Part shown: one piece after another, positions 51,693 through 60,805 of the stretch
How the letters are laid out: each line of letters begins with the position of its first letter
Numbering within the stretch: position 1 is the stretch's first letter
Origin: an uncultured Selenomonadales bacterium
GTDB taxonomy: Bacteria > Bacillota > Negativicutes > DSM-1736 > Dendrosporobacteraceae
Direction of reading: 5' to 3'
Assembly: GCA_946407015.1 (NCBI GenBank)
Contig: CAMJML010000018.1
Span: 1-64,000 of the forward strand
DNA length: 64,000 bases
Notes under the pieces: model-generated
What the model was told of the DNA's origin: nothing
Seen by the model: the letters and a program-made list of their open reading frames with translations, nothing else
Databases searched by the model: none
Program-made: the position numbers and the translations under genes

Positions 51693-51777
51693 GTCGAAAA
51701 ATTATCCGATTTCTCAAATGGCTTTTTGTGCTCATCCGTGAATTTGAAAAGAGACATCAAAAAAAGGAGAGAATAAG

Positions 51778-53493
51778 ATGCATTTTTTGAACAACCTGAA
51801 AGTCAGTGTGAAATTAGGTGTACTCATTCTTATCGCATTTTTTTCATTAACAGCCGTCGGGGTTACCGGATATTCTTATCTTCAGACGGCAGGCCAGCGA
51901 ATGACCGTCATGTATCAGGAACGATTTGTGCCCAATGATTTAATAACAGGCAGCCTTGCCGAAGTACACGCTGTGAACAGCCAGGTACTGGAATTAATGC
52001 TGACAACCGATGTACAGAGAAATCAGGAATTAAAACAAGGCATTGATAAACGGGTGGACAGAATCAATCAGAACTTGGCAGCGGTGGAGAAATTGCCGCT
52101 AGACGCTAAAGCGGCCGAGTTACTGGCAAAGATCAAGGAGACGCGCCAGAGATATATTGCAATTAGGCTGGCCATAAGCGAATTGGCGGTACAGAATAAA
52201 AACGCCGAAGCCTATGCGCTTTATTCTTCTCAGGGAACGGCTTTAACCACCGAATATATTGCCAATATGCGGGAACTGTCCAATTACTATACGAAGGTTT
52301 CCGAACAGATGAACCTTGAAAATGAGGCGGCCAATGCAAAGGCGACACAGATCACAATTGCGATTATTGCCGCGGCATTTTTAATCCTGGGCATCAGCGG
52401 GGTGGCCATTGCCCGGATCATCACAAAACCTTTGGGTACTATGGTAACGGTGTGTGAGGAACTGGCTGCCGGAGATTTTCGCGATAAGCCGCGCCAAATG
52501 CTGAGAAAGGATGAAATTGGGCAATTGGATGATGCTCTGGTCAGTATGCGTACCACGCTGCGCAATATTTTAAAGCAGGTCAATGAATCAGCCGAGCAAG
52601 TGGCCGCTTCTTCGGAAGAATTGACAGCCAGTGCCGAGCAGTCGGCATTAGCCGTCAACCAGGTTGCCGCTTCGATTCAGGATGTGGCGCAAGGTGCTGA
52701 AAAGCAATTGCAGGCAGTCGATGAAACCTCTGCCGTGGTGGAGCAAATGTCTGCGGGTATCCAGCAAGTGGCGGCCAGTACCAATCAGGTATCGGGAAAC
52801 TCGTTCCAAGCGTCTGAAACCGCGAAAGAAGGCCAACGGTCGGTGGAAAAGGCTGTCAGCCAAATGGCTAGCATTGAACAAACGGTTAACAATTCTGCCC
52901 ATGTTGTTACTAAGCTGGGCGAGAGATCCAAAGAAATCGGGCAGATTGTGGATACCATATCAGGAATAGCCGGGCAAACCAATCTGCTGGCACTGAACGC
53001 CGCGATTGAAGCTGCCAGGGCGGGAGAACAAGGACGCGGTTTTGCCGTCGTAGCGGAAGAGGTGCGAAAGTTAGCGGAACAGTCGCAGGAAGCTGCTAAA
53101 CAGATTGCTACCTTAATCAGTGAAATTCAAGGTGATACGGATAAAGCCGTTGTAGCCATGAGTGAGGGGACCCGCGAGGTAAAAGTCGGAACAGAGGTGG
53201 TCAATTCGGCAGGTCTTGCATTTAAGGAAATTGCGGCCTTAATCTTGCAAGTTTCCGAGCAAGTAAAGGAAAGCTCTGCGGCTATGCAGCAGATGGCCGG
53301 TGGCAGTCAGCAGATTGTGACGAGTGTAAAACAAATTGACGGTTTGAGTAAAGCGGCCGTTGAAAAATCACAAACGGTGTCTGCGGCGACGGAAGAACAA
53401 TCCGCTTCCTTAGAGGAAATTGCTGTTGCCAGCCAAAGTCTTGCCAAATTGGCACAAGGGCTGCAGACCGCCGTCAGCCATTTTCAAATTTAA
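51778..53493 (+). CDS. methyl-accepting chemotaxis protein
   Basis: A 571-residue transmembrane chemoreceptor. TM1 is [21 protein letters not shown], followed by a four-helix-bundle ligand domain of about 150 residues, TM2 near 195-215 ([24 protein letters not shown]), HAMP ([20 protein letters not shown]) and the signalling hairpin with the invariant tip [44 protein letters not shown] shortened to its usual form. It has AAAAGGAGAG upstream and is followed 33 bases later by a cheW gene, likely in one operon. Confidence 0.93.
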   Translation: MHFLNNLKVSVKLGVLILIAFFSLTAVGVTGYSYLQTAGQRMTVMYQERFVPNDLITGSLAEVHAVNSQVLELMLTTDVQRNQELKQGIDKRVDRINQNLAAVEKLPLDAKAAELLAKIKETRQRYIAIRLAISELAVQNKNAEAYALYSSQGTALTTEYIANMRELSNYYTKVSEQMNLENEAANAKATQITIAIIAAAFLILGISGVAIARIITKPLGTMVTVCEELAAGDFRDKPRQMLRKDEIGQLDDALVSMRTTLRNILKQVNESAEQVAASSEELTASAEQSALAVNQVAASIQDVAQGAEKQLQAVDETSAVVEQMSAGIQQVAASTNQVSGNSFQASETAKEGQRSVEKAVSQMASIEQTVNNSAHVVTKLGERSKEIGQIVDTISGIAGQTNLLALNAAIEAARAGEQGRGFAVVAEEVRKLAEQSQEAAKQIATLISEIQGDTDKAVVAMSEGTREVKVGTEVVNSAGLAFKEIAALILQVSEQVKESSAAMQQMAGGSQQIVTSVKQIDGLSKAAVEKSQTVSAATEEQSASLEEIAVASQSLAKLAQGLQTAVSHFQI

Positions 53494-53525
53494 TAGCGTA
53501 TTTTAAAAGAAAGTGGTGATTCTAT

Positions 53526-53996
53526 ATGGCCTCCGAGCAATTAGTCGTATTTCAATTGAAAACCGAAGAATATGCGATTCCCATCGCGCAAGTGAAAGAA
53601 ATTATCCGTTATAACGGGGCAACCAAGCTGCCCAATACGCCTGATTATATCGACGGGATCATCAATCTTCGCGATAAAGTGATCACGGTCATTGATTTGG
53701 CGGGAAAGTTCCTGTTTGCTACAGATAAAAGCACGGACAAACAAGTGTTGATCGTGGAAGCGGCAGGACAAGAGGTTGGGCTTGTGGTGGATACGGTTAC
53801 CGAAGTCATCCGGCTGAATGAGAATGAAATCGAAGCGGCCGATGGATTGGGTTATGCCAATGAAACCATCCGCTCCATTGGTAAAGCAGGCAAGCGCTTG
53901 TTTATTATCTTGGATTTGAACAAACTTTTTATCCCGGAAGAACTGGCTATCATTCAGGATACGGGGCTTCCCGAAAGTATTCAGCTTTCCAGCTAA
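53526..53996 (+). CDS. cheW: CheW chemotaxis coupling protein
   Basis: A 156-residue CheW protein linking chemoreceptors to CheA. The family blocks are LVVFQLKTEEYAIPIAQVKEIIRY, LPNTPDYIDGIINLRDKVITVIDLAGKF, VLIVEAAGQEVGLVVDTVTEVIRL and the ending RLFIILDLNKLF. It stands directly behind an MCP gene and ahead of a strong terminator. As there is no CheA here, it may be a receptor-dedicated extra CheW. Confidence 0.93.
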   Translation: MASEQLVVFQLKTEEYAIPIAQVKEIIRYNGATKLPNTPDYIDGIINLRDKVITVIDLAGKFLFATDKSTDKQVLIVEAAGQEVGLVVDTVTEVIRLNENEIEAADGLGYANETIRSIGKAGKRLFIILDLNKLFIPEELAIIQDTGLPESIQLSS

Positions 53997-54000
53997 ATAT

Positions 54001-54045
54001 AACGGCCTCAACTTACGCTGATGCGCGGAGTTGAGGCCGTTTTTC
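54001..54045. terminator. terminator between cheW and the AsmA-like gene
   Basis: AACGGCCTCAACT / AGTTGAGGCCGTT with a 15-base loop then TTTTCT. Between convergent genes. Confidence 0.8.
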
Positions 54046-54060
54046 TGAAATAGCTGGCAG

Positions 54061-55701
54061 CTAACGTAATAGTTTTTCCATGACTTTTTCAGTAAGCTTT
54101 TCGGTTACTTTCTCTTTTACTTCCGCCTTGGTGGTCGGAAGATTGCGTTCTTGCAGTTTTTCCAGCATGCTTTGGCTCAATTGTTCAGGATAGAATACGC
54201 CAAAGTCTGTTTTCATGGCTAAGTTGCTGACTTCAGCTTCGGCTGAGCCGCGTTTGATAAAGTCGCCGGTCAGCGTCCGGAAGGAAATGCCATAAGCACT
54301 GCCGTTGGCAATGGTGAAACTTCCTTGGACTAAAGCGTCCGTCCCTGAACCGGCTGCTGTTCCGGTCATGGACAGGGGACCTTTCACATCCTTTTCGGTT
54401 AGCCGGGAAGAATCCAGTCCGCTGCCGGCAATGGACAGATGATACTGCTCGGTATCCGGGTAGATCGTGCCGCTGGCCATTACTGAACCCCCGATGGTCG
54501 ATCCTTTAGCCGTCAGCAGCTTAAGGGTCTGCTGGGCGTAAGAGAAGGTGCCGCTGATACCGTCAACCATCATATTGCCAAACTGAAGGCTGCCCAGGGT
54601 GAAGCTGCCGGAAAAAAGCGGGGCCAGCACCGAGCCGGTTACTTTTCCCTGTGCCGCCAGATAGCCCCCTGCCTGCAGACTGGGAAGCAAAGCTGATGGA
54701 TCGCCTGCCGGCATTTGAACATCAAAATCCAACGTTTTCTCCCCGGATGGTGTGCTTAACACTTGCCCGGCAGCCGCAATGGACTGGCCTTTATACAGGG
54801 CCTGTCCATTTGTAAACCAAATGGCATCCCCTTGTTTTTCGAATTGGGCACTGCCTTGAGTAAGTACCAGTGCGCCGGTGGTGTTGACACCGGAAAAGTT
54901 CCCGGACAGCGTTTGGAGCAGGATGGGGCCGGCTGGCACCTGATTGCCGATTTTGATTGTTAATTGATCCAGGCGGCCATCGGTTAATTGGATTGGGTCA
55001 TCGGCGGCTGTCAGTCCCAGCTTGGCAAGCTCCATTCCTGCTGCTGCCACCGTGATTTCCGAAACTCCCTGGCTGGCCCATTGGCCGTCCAGCTTGAGAG
55101 CCGCCTGATCTACTTTACCGGTAGCGGAAATCCCGATTTGGTCTTCCTGGTGAAAATCCAGAATTCCCGCCAACTCACCCACGGTATTGGTGAAAAAGTC
55201 TGTATCCAGATGCAGCGTACCGTTCTGAATTTTTACTGATCCTGCAAAGCGGGTCTGCTCTTTTGGCGTAGCTTTGAGCAAGCCGTCCCAGCTTAACTGA
55301 TCTTGCCGATAAGTAACCCAAAGTTCCGGTTTTTGTACCGTAACGCCTGTGATGAGCTGCGGACCCAGCTGCCCTTTCAGTAAATCACTCCAGTTATAGC
55401 GAATATGTACCCGGTCGATCTGGGCCAGTGGCTTGCCCGCCTTATCCAGTACCTGGACTTCTTTGGCTTCCACATACCCCAGGATGGATAGGTGGATGTC
55501 TCCGACCAGAATTTGTCCGTTGATGGCTTCGTTAGCTTGCTGCAGCAAGGATTGCTCAGCCGCTTGCCGTACCTTGCCTGAAGCCAATTGAAAAAGAATC
55601 GTAGCGATCAAAAGCAGTACGGCTAAAATCAGTATTCCGGTTTTCTTCTTATCCCACTTTATTTGAGAATTCACTGTCGAGTTTGTTTGTGGTTCATTCA
55701 T
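54061..55701 (-). CDS. AsmA/TamB-like envelope protein
   Basis: A 546-residue protein with one N-terminal membrane anchor (GILILAVLLLIATILFQLA) and a long beta-rich outer part. The region after the anchor (INGQILVGDIHLSILGYVEAKEVQVLDKAGKPLAQIDRVHIRYNW in outline) is typical of AsmA-like/DUF748 chorein-type proteins, and the middle has repeated short beta segments (LQFGNMMVDGISGTFSYAQQTLKLL). It ends in a charged helix with KVTEKLTEKVMEKLLR. Such proteins bridge inner and outer membranes and are expected in diderm bacteria. Shorter than TamB (over 1000 residues). Monocistronic. Confidence 0.72.
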   Translation of the reverse strand: MNEPQTNSTVNSQIKWDKKKTGILILAVLLLIATILFQLASGKVRQAAEQSLLQQANEAINGQILVGDIHLSILGYVEAKEVQVLDKAGKPLAQIDRVHIRYNWSDLLKGQLGPQLITGVTVQKPELWVTYRQDQLSWDGLLKATPKEQTRFAGSVKIQNGTLHLDTDFFTNTVGELAGILDFHQEDQIGISATGKVDQAALKLDGQWASQGVSEITVAAAGMELAKLGLTAADDPIQLTDGRLDQLTIKIGNQVPAGPILLQTLSGNFSGVNTTGALVLTQGSAQFEKQGDAIWFTNGQALYKGQSIAAAGQVLSTPSGEKTLDFDVQMPAGDPSALLPSLQAGGYLAAQGKVTGSVLAPLFSGSFTLGSLQFGNMMVDGISGTFSYAQQTLKLLTAKGSTIGGSVMASGTIYPDTEQYHLSIAGSGLDSSRLTEKDVKGPLSMTGTAAGSGTDALVQGSFTIANGSAYGISFRTLTGDFIKRGSAEAEVSNLAMKTDFGVFYPEQLSQSMLEKLQERNLPTTKAEVKEKVTEKLTEKVMEKLLR

Positions 55702-56008
55702 ACTTCACGCCTCCAGCCTTTCTAATTGCAATCAGATCTGGTTGTGCTACTTAAGCTTATTATACGGTGTCAGCGCCAACCGGACAAGCAGGCCTTTTGG
55801 CTCAATCGGTTATTATTGACCGGTTGAGGGCAAACCGGTGAGCGGTGGCTGTGAAAAAGAGAGCTATTGCGAGTTTACCGGCAATTTTTGCAACAGTCCG
55901 TTAATTTATACCTGGCTTGCTAATTTCTGGTGAGAAAAATAGTTGATTAACAATATTTCTTATTATAAGATAAAAATAGAAAAAAATTGCTAATGGAGGT
56001 ACCTGTCC

Positions 56009-56491
56009 ATGTCACTATCAATTTTGGATGCTATTCGTTTTGCTATTGAATTAGAGGAAAGAGGCGCTCAGTTTTATCGGGAAGCTGCCAAGCGTATGGA
56101 AGGCGAAGAGCAGCGCAACCTTGTTTTATTGTTAATGGGACAAACCAACCAGCATCTTGAACATGTACAGAAAATCTGTGATTATGTAAAAGAACAACAG
56201 GGACAGGATGTCCTGCAGTTAGATGATCAGACATCCGGTTATATTGCGGCTTTGGGTCAGCATATCGGCTTTCCGTCCGAAGCGCAGGCTGCGCAAAAGA
56301 TTGCTGACTGTACTTCAATCTCACAAATTCTAGATATTGCACTGCAGGGAGAAAAGGATTCGGTAGCTTTGTACAAAGAGATAGCGGAAAAAGCCGTTGA
56401 TGCGGATGTAAAGCGGATTTTTAACGCATTAAAAGCCGAAGAACAGGTGCATGTGGCGAAGTTAGGCGAAATGCTGGCAGGCTGGGCTTAG
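56009..56491 (+). CDS. ferritin-like / rubrerythrin-type diiron protein
   Basis: A 160-residue helical protein. Helix 1 has the ligand pattern [16 protein letters not shown], helix 2 [12 protein letters not shown], helix 3 [14 protein letters not shown] and helix 4 [13 protein letters not shown], matching the two E-x-x-H-type pairs of the ferritin-like superfamily. There is no C-terminal rubredoxin domain. It probably handles peroxide or iron in the cytosol. AATGGAGG precedes the ATG. Downstream at 56559-56603 lies a long inverted repeat. Confidence 0.85.
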   Translation: MSLSILDAIRFAIELEERGAQFYREAAKRMEGEEQRNLVLLLMGQTNQHLEHVQKICDYVKEQQGQDVLQLDDQTSGYIAALGQHIGFPSEAQAAQKIADCTSISQILDIALQGEKDSVALYKEIAEKAVDADVKRIFNALKAEEQVHVAKLGEMLAGWA

Positions 56492-56558
56492 CAGTTAGCT
56501 TGAGATCGTCATGTAACCTGGACTTTTGGCGAAAATAAAGGCTATAACAGCAGGTTCT

Positions 56559-56603
56559 ATACAGCCTCAATCCCTTGCTTGCAGCAAGGAATTGAGGCTG
56601 TAT
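56559..56603 (+). terminator. inverted repeat after the ferritin-like gene
   Basis: ATACAGCCTCAAT / ATTGAGGCTGTAT with a further inner pair (CCTTGC / GCAAGG). No T tract, so termination is uncertain. Confidence 0.55.
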
Positions 56604-56742
56604 GCTTGCTGGCTAGCTGATGTCAACGATCTGAATAATTTTTTACAGGTCTCTGGAAGAAGTGAATGAGACCGTTTGTCAATCTAAAAAAACTGTGATA
56701 GGATGATTGCAGTTAACAAACATGAATGGAGATAACAAAACG

Positions 56743-57084
56743 ATGCAAAAATTGCCTAACTGCCCAAAATGTCAGTCGGAATACACTTATGAAGACGGGA
56801 GTTTTCTGGTTTGTCCGGAATGTGCCCATGAGTGGACGTTAGAATCAGAAACGCAGACGATTGAAGATAAAAAGGTCGTTAAAGATGCAAACGGGAATAT
56901 CCTCAATGACGGGGATTCGGTGGCTGTTATCAAAGACCTCAAAGTAAAAGGAAGTTCATCGGTCATCAAAATGGGGACAAAAGTAAAAAATATCCGTCTG
57001 ATTGACGGCGATCATGATATTGATTGCCAGATTGACGGATTTGGAGCTATGAAATTAAAATCTGAATTTGTCAAAAAGCTATGA
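56743..57084 (+). CDS. yjdM: zinc-ribbon protein YjdM (PhnA family)
   Basis: A 113-residue protein equal in length to E. coli YjdM/PhnA. Two zinc-knuckle pairs at the N-terminus ([23 protein letters not shown]) are followed by the SH3-like domain [27 protein letters not shown] and [17 protein letters not shown], ending LKSEFVKK. Despite the name PhnA, it is not phosphonoacetate hydrolase and need not be part of phosphonate breakdown. I start at MQKLPNC, ten bases after GGAG. Confidence 0.9.
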   Translation: MQKLPNCPKCQSEYTYEDGSFLVCPECAHEWTLESETQTIEDKKVVKDANGNILNDGDSVAVIKDLKVKGSSSVIKMGTKVKNIRLIDGDHDIDCQIDGFGAMKLKSEFVKKL

Positions 57085-57182
57085 AATGAAATGTGAGAAT
57101 GATCTTGAGGTTGCCTGGCGGGAACAAGGGCAGTCGTTTTATTGAGATGTCCCGAATACGAATGGTCTTTATTGAACATGGG

Positions 57183-57228
57183 AAAGCCTCAACCTTGCCG
57201 GAATGGTGCAGGTTGAGGCTTTATTTCT
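57183..57228. terminator. bidirectional terminator between yjdM and the AraC gene
   Basis: AAAGCCTCAACCT / AGGTTGAGGCTTT with a 14-base loop, then TTTCTTATGC. Confidence 0.75.
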
Positions 57229-58103
57229 TATGCTTTTCTTACAATGGGTACCCATATTTCGCTCCTATAGTTAGGGGAGGTGAGCTCTTTCTGCTCATTC
57301 CATAAGATTTCCGGTCCTTCGGCGATTTCATAGCCGGAGGAAGGGAACCATTCGGAATAGATGCGGCCCCAGACCTCTTGGAGTGTATCAGGAAAGGGGC
57401 CGATTGCTTCGAACACACCCCAGGTTAAAGCAGAGACTTCAAGCTGTGATAAACCAGCCGGGCAATCTTTTTTGGTGGCGACACCGATATAATGGTCAAG
57501 TTCACCTTGTTCCTGCATCCTGCCTTCCGAAAAGTTCGTGGAAGCACTGAGCAGCCCCAAAGGTTCTACATTAGATAGACTTTTGAGCTGGGCAATTCGG
57601 TCAGGCGTTAAGGAGTGCCACATAGCAGCAATCTCCGGGTTGACTCCGTTGAAAACAATAGGGACTCTTTTTTGTAACCCAATAATGCGGAAGGCTGTTT
57701 TTTCTTCAATGCGATAGTTCATTTCATTACCTCCTTGAATGGTCAACTGAAAGGTTAAACGGGGATACGCTTTCAGTGCCCGGCCTTTGTTTCTGGCTTC
57801 GGTTGGTGTGAGTCCGTGCAAGCTCTGAAAGGCTCGGGTAAATGCATCCGGTGAATCATAGCCGTATTTTATGGCAACATCAATCACCTTGATAGCACTA
57901 TGAGTCAGCTCAACGGCTGCAAGCGTAAGTCGCCGCCGGCGAATGTACTCGGATAGGGTCATGCCGGCCAGGAATGAAAACATTCTCTTAAAATGATATT
58001 CCGAGCAAACAGCCAATCGGGCTACCTCTTTAAAATCAATGGTTTCTGTCAGATGCTCTTCGATATATTGCAAGGCGTCATTCATTTTCTCCAATAAACC
58101 CAT
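57228..58103 (-). CDS. AraC family regulator with GyrI-like effector domain
   Basis: A 291-residue protein. The N-terminal DNA-binding region has two helix-turn-helix units: [20 protein letters not shown]...[28 protein letters not shown] and [37 protein letters not shown] in outline. The C-terminal half (from about residue 128, [21 protein letters not shown]) is a GyrI/BacA-type small-molecule binding domain ending in WVPIVRK. Such Rob/BmrR-like proteins sense hydrophobic compounds and activate efflux genes. Monocistronic, with GGGAGGT before the ATG. Confidence 0.9.
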   Translation of the reverse strand: MGLLEKMNDALQYIEEHLTETIDFKEVARLAVCSEYHFKRMFSFLAGMTLSEYIRRRRLTLAAVELTHSAIKVIDVAIKYGYDSPDAFTRAFQSLHGLTPTEARNKGRALKAYPRLTFQLTIQGGNEMNYRIEEKTAFRIIGLQKRVPIVFNGVNPEIAAMWHSLTPDRIAQLKSLSNVEPLGLLSASTNFSEGRMQEQGELDHYIGVATKKDCPAGLSQLEVSALTWGVFEAIGPFPDTLQEVWGRIYSEWFPSSGYEIAEGPEILWNEQKELTSPNYRSEIWVPIVRKA

Positions 58104-58307
58104 GATTGTAACCTCCCTTCAGTTATAGGGTAACAGAACTCGCGTAGCTCTATCCGACATTTCCTGCACAACTCTGCAGGGTGCCGCTAAGAGCATGTCT
58201 TAAGCCTTTTATGATGAGATAATCGCTAAAAGCAGGAAGGATGCATGGGGCTATTAACGAATTAGAGCAAATGGGATGGGAATATCGGCAGCTAAACTGG
58301 AAAAGCT

Positions 58308-58406
58308 ATGAAAACGATTGAGGCGATGGAAGGGGTCCGGTACAGTACCATGCTGAAGGATGAGGTAAACGATGCTTTTATGTGCGGAGAGGAGCTGGGG
58401 CTTTGA
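58308..58406 (+). CDS. short ORF overlapping the TIGR00725 gene start
   Basis: A 32-codon frame starting MKTIEAMEGVRYSTMLKDEV and ending CGEELGL. Its TGA overlaps the TTG start of the next gene (CTTTGA), the form expected for translational coupling. GGAAAAG lies near its ATG but is weak. It is either a small leader ORF or the end of a decayed gene. Unsupported by any family I know. Confidence 0.3.
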   Translation: MKTIEAMEGVRYSTMLKDEVNDAFMCGEELGL

Positions 58407-58972
58407 TACGAATTGGCGTAATTGGTCAGTCAGGTGAGATACCGGAGGCAACCTGGTTATTAGCCGAGGAAATTGGCAAGGAGATTGCACGGAGAGGGGC
58501 CATTTTGCTCACCGGTGGAACGAGTGGTGTCATGAGTGCGGTTTCCCGCGGCGCTAAAAAAGCCAAGGGGCTGGTTGTTGGAATTCTGCCGGGTGATACC
58601 ATGGAGTTTGCGAATGAGGATATCGATATTCCAATTTCCACCGGGCTTAGTTTTGATTATCGAAGTCTGATACTGGTGCATTCTTCGGATGTGATTATTA
58701 TGGTCGCCGGCGGCAATGGGACACTGGGAGAACTGTCGGCAGCCTATTTAAACCGTAAGCCGGTTGTCATTGTTGAACCATCGGGCGGCTGGGCCGCAAA
58801 AGTCCGGTCCATGGCCTATGACGGCTGCTATCTGGATGAGCGCAAGTGGATAAAACTTGATTATGCGGCTACCGCGGCAGAAGCACTTGATCTTGCCATG
58901 AGCCGGGTGGAGCAAGGACAAGGGACATCCAGGGGCCAAGGAGTGGCTATTGACAGTGATAAGCATAGCTGA
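58403..58972 (+). CDS. TIGR00725 family protein (LOG/Rossmann-like)
   Basis: A 189-residue Rossmann-type protein. Key blocks are IRIGVIGQSGEIPEATWLLAEEIG, AILLTGGTSGVMSAVSRGAKKAKGLVVGILPG, and the late VIIMVAGGNGTLGELSAAYLNRKPVVIVEPSGGW, where GGxGTxxE is the LOG-family nucleotide motif. TIGR00725 members have no agreed function. The TTG start at 58403 follows GAGGAGC; an earlier start at 58382 is possible. A terminator (ACTTCTG / CAGAAGT, T run) follows at 59004-59041. Confidence 0.83.
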   Translation: MIRIGVIGQSGEIPEATWLLAEEIGKEIARRGAILLTGGTSGVMSAVSRGAKKAKGLVVGILPGDTMEFANEDIDIPISTGLSFDYRSLILVHSSDVIIMVAGGNGTLGELSAAYLNRKPVVIVEPSGGWAAKVRSMAYDGCYLDERKWIKLDYAATAAEALDLAMSRVEQGQGTSRGQGVAIDSDKHS

Positions 58973-59003
58973 AGGTTACGGAAAAAAGTGATTGCAGGTT
59001 GAG

Positions 59004-59041
59004 ACTTCTGTCGGGAAAGACGATCCGGGCAGAAGTTTTTT
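59004..59041 (+). terminator. terminator after the TIGR00725 gene
   Basis: ACTTCTG / CAGAAGT with a 19-base loop, then TTTTTTG. Confidence 0.6.
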
Positions 59042-59120
59042 GTTTTATTTGTAGCGCAAGGCTAAATATCTAAAAAAAATAAAAATTCTAATAATAATTA
59101 CATCACGCATTGATTGCATA

Positions 59121-59130
59121 ATGTATACAT
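59121..59130. promoter_or_regulatory. palindrome ATGTATACAT
   Basis: A perfect ten-base palindrome within CATAATGTATACATGATAC, sharing TAATGTATAC with the longer repeat at 59239. It suits GntR-type regulators that bind GTATAC centres. In the gap upstream of the dicarboxylate transporter. Confidence 0.4.
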
Positions 59131-59238
59131 GATACAATATACTCGAAATTGTCATGACACGCATGTTTTTTACCGGTGATAATAAAACCAGCACAAGCAG
59201 GACTGGAAAGGATGATGAGAGTAGGGTAAAATGCAACG

Positions 59239-59270
59239 TATAATGTATACAAAATATTATATACATTATA
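59239..59270. promoter_or_regulatory. inverted repeat TATAATGTATA / TATACATTATA
   Basis: Perfect 11-base arms with a ten-base AT spacer. The same core ATGTATAC is seen at 59121. Each arm also contains a TATAAT-like -10 sequence, so promoter and operator may overlap. Likely control region for the transporter and aspartase genes. The remaining gap sequence shows nothing else. Confidence 0.45.
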
Positions 59271-59346
59271 CAAATCAAAATGTACATAGGTGATAAGAGT
59301 ATCCTATTACAATATCCGTCATGGAGTTATAGAAAGGTGTATGTGC

Positions 59347-60750
59347 ATGAACAGCAACATTGTCAAAGGTCTTATTTGTGGCTTAAGCGGGCTCCTGATT
59401 TGGTTTGGCCCTATGCCGGAAGGCATTAAGCCGGCTGCCTGGCAATTATTGGCGGTTTTTACCGCAACCATTGCCGCTTTTATTTTACAGCCTGTCGCGA
59501 TTGGCACGGCATCCGTGATTGGTTTGGCTACAGTTGTTCTGACCGGGGTCTTGAAACCGGGAGAAGCCTTGGAAGGATTCAGCAACACGGTCATTTGGCT
59601 GATTGTTGCCGCTTTTATGTTTGCCAAAGGCTTTATTAAAACAGGTTTGGGCAGACGGATTGCCTATTTGCTTATGAGCAAGTTTGGCGACAGTACGCTT
59701 AAACTGGCGTATACCCTGTCGGCAACCGATTTTCTTGTCGCTCCGTTTACCCCCTCCAATACGGCACGGGGCGGGGGGATTGTCTATCCGATCGCACGCA
59801 GCTTATGCACGGCTTTTGGTTCTGAGCCAGGTCCTACTGCGGGAAAGGTAGGAAAGTTTTTGATTTTTAGTTCCTATAATGGCGTGATTATTTCAGCGTC
59901 GGTCTTTTTGACCGGAGCGTCCAACAACGTAGTGGTGATGAAATTAACTCAGGAATTGTTTGGTCATACCATAACCTGGTCTCAGTGGTTTATGGCTGCT
60001 ATCGTTCCCGGTATTGCCTGCAGTATTTTGATTCCTTATATTTTATATAAAATTTATCCGCCTGAGCTTAAAAAGACACCGGAAGCAAAAGTGCTGGCCA
60101 AGCAAGAGTTAACCGCGATGGGGGCCATGAGCCGCAGCGAAAAAGTACTGTTATTTATTTTTACCGGTGCGCTGATGCTTTGGGCTACCAGCAGTATTAC
60201 CCATATTGACTCGGCCTTTGTCGCGTTATTAGGCCTTTCTTGCATGCTGATTACCGGAGTATTGAATTGGGATGATGTGCTTGGAGAAAAAGGAGCTTGG
60301 GATGTATTAATTTGGATGGGCGTGCTGGTGAATATGGCCGCGTACCTGGCTAAATTAGGCTTGATTACTTGGTTTGCCAAGCTGGTAGGCGCTCAATTGG
60401 CCGGAATTCCATGGCTTGCCGTCCTGGCCCTGCTCTGTGTGGTGTATACCTTTGTCCACTATGGTTTTGCCAGCAATACCGCTCATGTGATGGCTCTGTT
60501 TAGCGCATTCGCTATTGTTGCTGTAACCTCCGGTGCGCCTATTGTGCTGACGGCCATCCTGCTAGGGGTTTTTGCCAATACCTGTTCTACGCTGACTCAC
60601 TATGCTTGCGGTGTATCGCCTATTTTCTTCGGATCAGGATATATCACCCAAAGTGAGTGGTGGCGGCACGGCTTTTTGCTTTCGGTGATTCACTTAGGGA
60701 TCTGGCTGGGCATTGGGATACCCTGGATGAAAGTCATTGGTATCTGGTGA
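59347..60750 (+). CDS. DASS family anion symporter (SLC13/CitT-like dicarboxylate transporter)
   Basis: A 467-residue protein with about twelve membrane segments. The DASS signatures are visible: GLLIWFGPMPEGIKPAAWQLLAVF near the N-terminus, PFTPSNTARGGGIVYPIA in the first substrate loop (the SNT-type motif) and FASNTAHVMALFSAFAIVA with the second SNT motif. It would move dicarboxylates such as fumarate, malate or succinate in exchange or with sodium. I use the ATG at 59347, seven bases after AAGGTG. The aspartase gene 55 bases downstream suggests C4-dicarboxylate or aspartate use. Confidence 0.88.
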   Translation: MNSNIVKGLICGLSGLLIWFGPMPEGIKPAAWQLLAVFTATIAAFILQPVAIGTASVIGLATVVLTGVLKPGEALEGFSNTVIWLIVAAFMFAKGFIKTGLGRRIAYLLMSKFGDSTLKLAYTLSATDFLVAPFTPSNTARGGGIVYPIARSLCTAFGSEPGPTAGKVGKFLIFSSYNGVIISASVFLTGASNNVVVMKLTQELFGHTITWSQWFMAAIVPGIACSILIPYILYKIYPPELKKTPEAKVLAKQELTAMGAMSRSEKVLLFIFTGALMLWATSSITHIDSAFVALLGLSCMLITGVLNWDDVLGEKGAWDVLIWMGVLVNMAAYLAKLGLITWFAKLVGAQLAGIPWLAVLALLCVVYTFVHYGFASNTAHVMALFSAFAIVAVTSGAPIVLTAILLGVFANTCSTLTHYACGVSPIFFGSGYITQSEWWRHGFLLSVIHLGIWLGIGIPWMKVIGIW

Positions 60751-60805
60751 GTCGCCAGGCTAATCTATAGCTGTTTTTACTTTAACAATTTGGGAGGAGA
60801 TCGTT

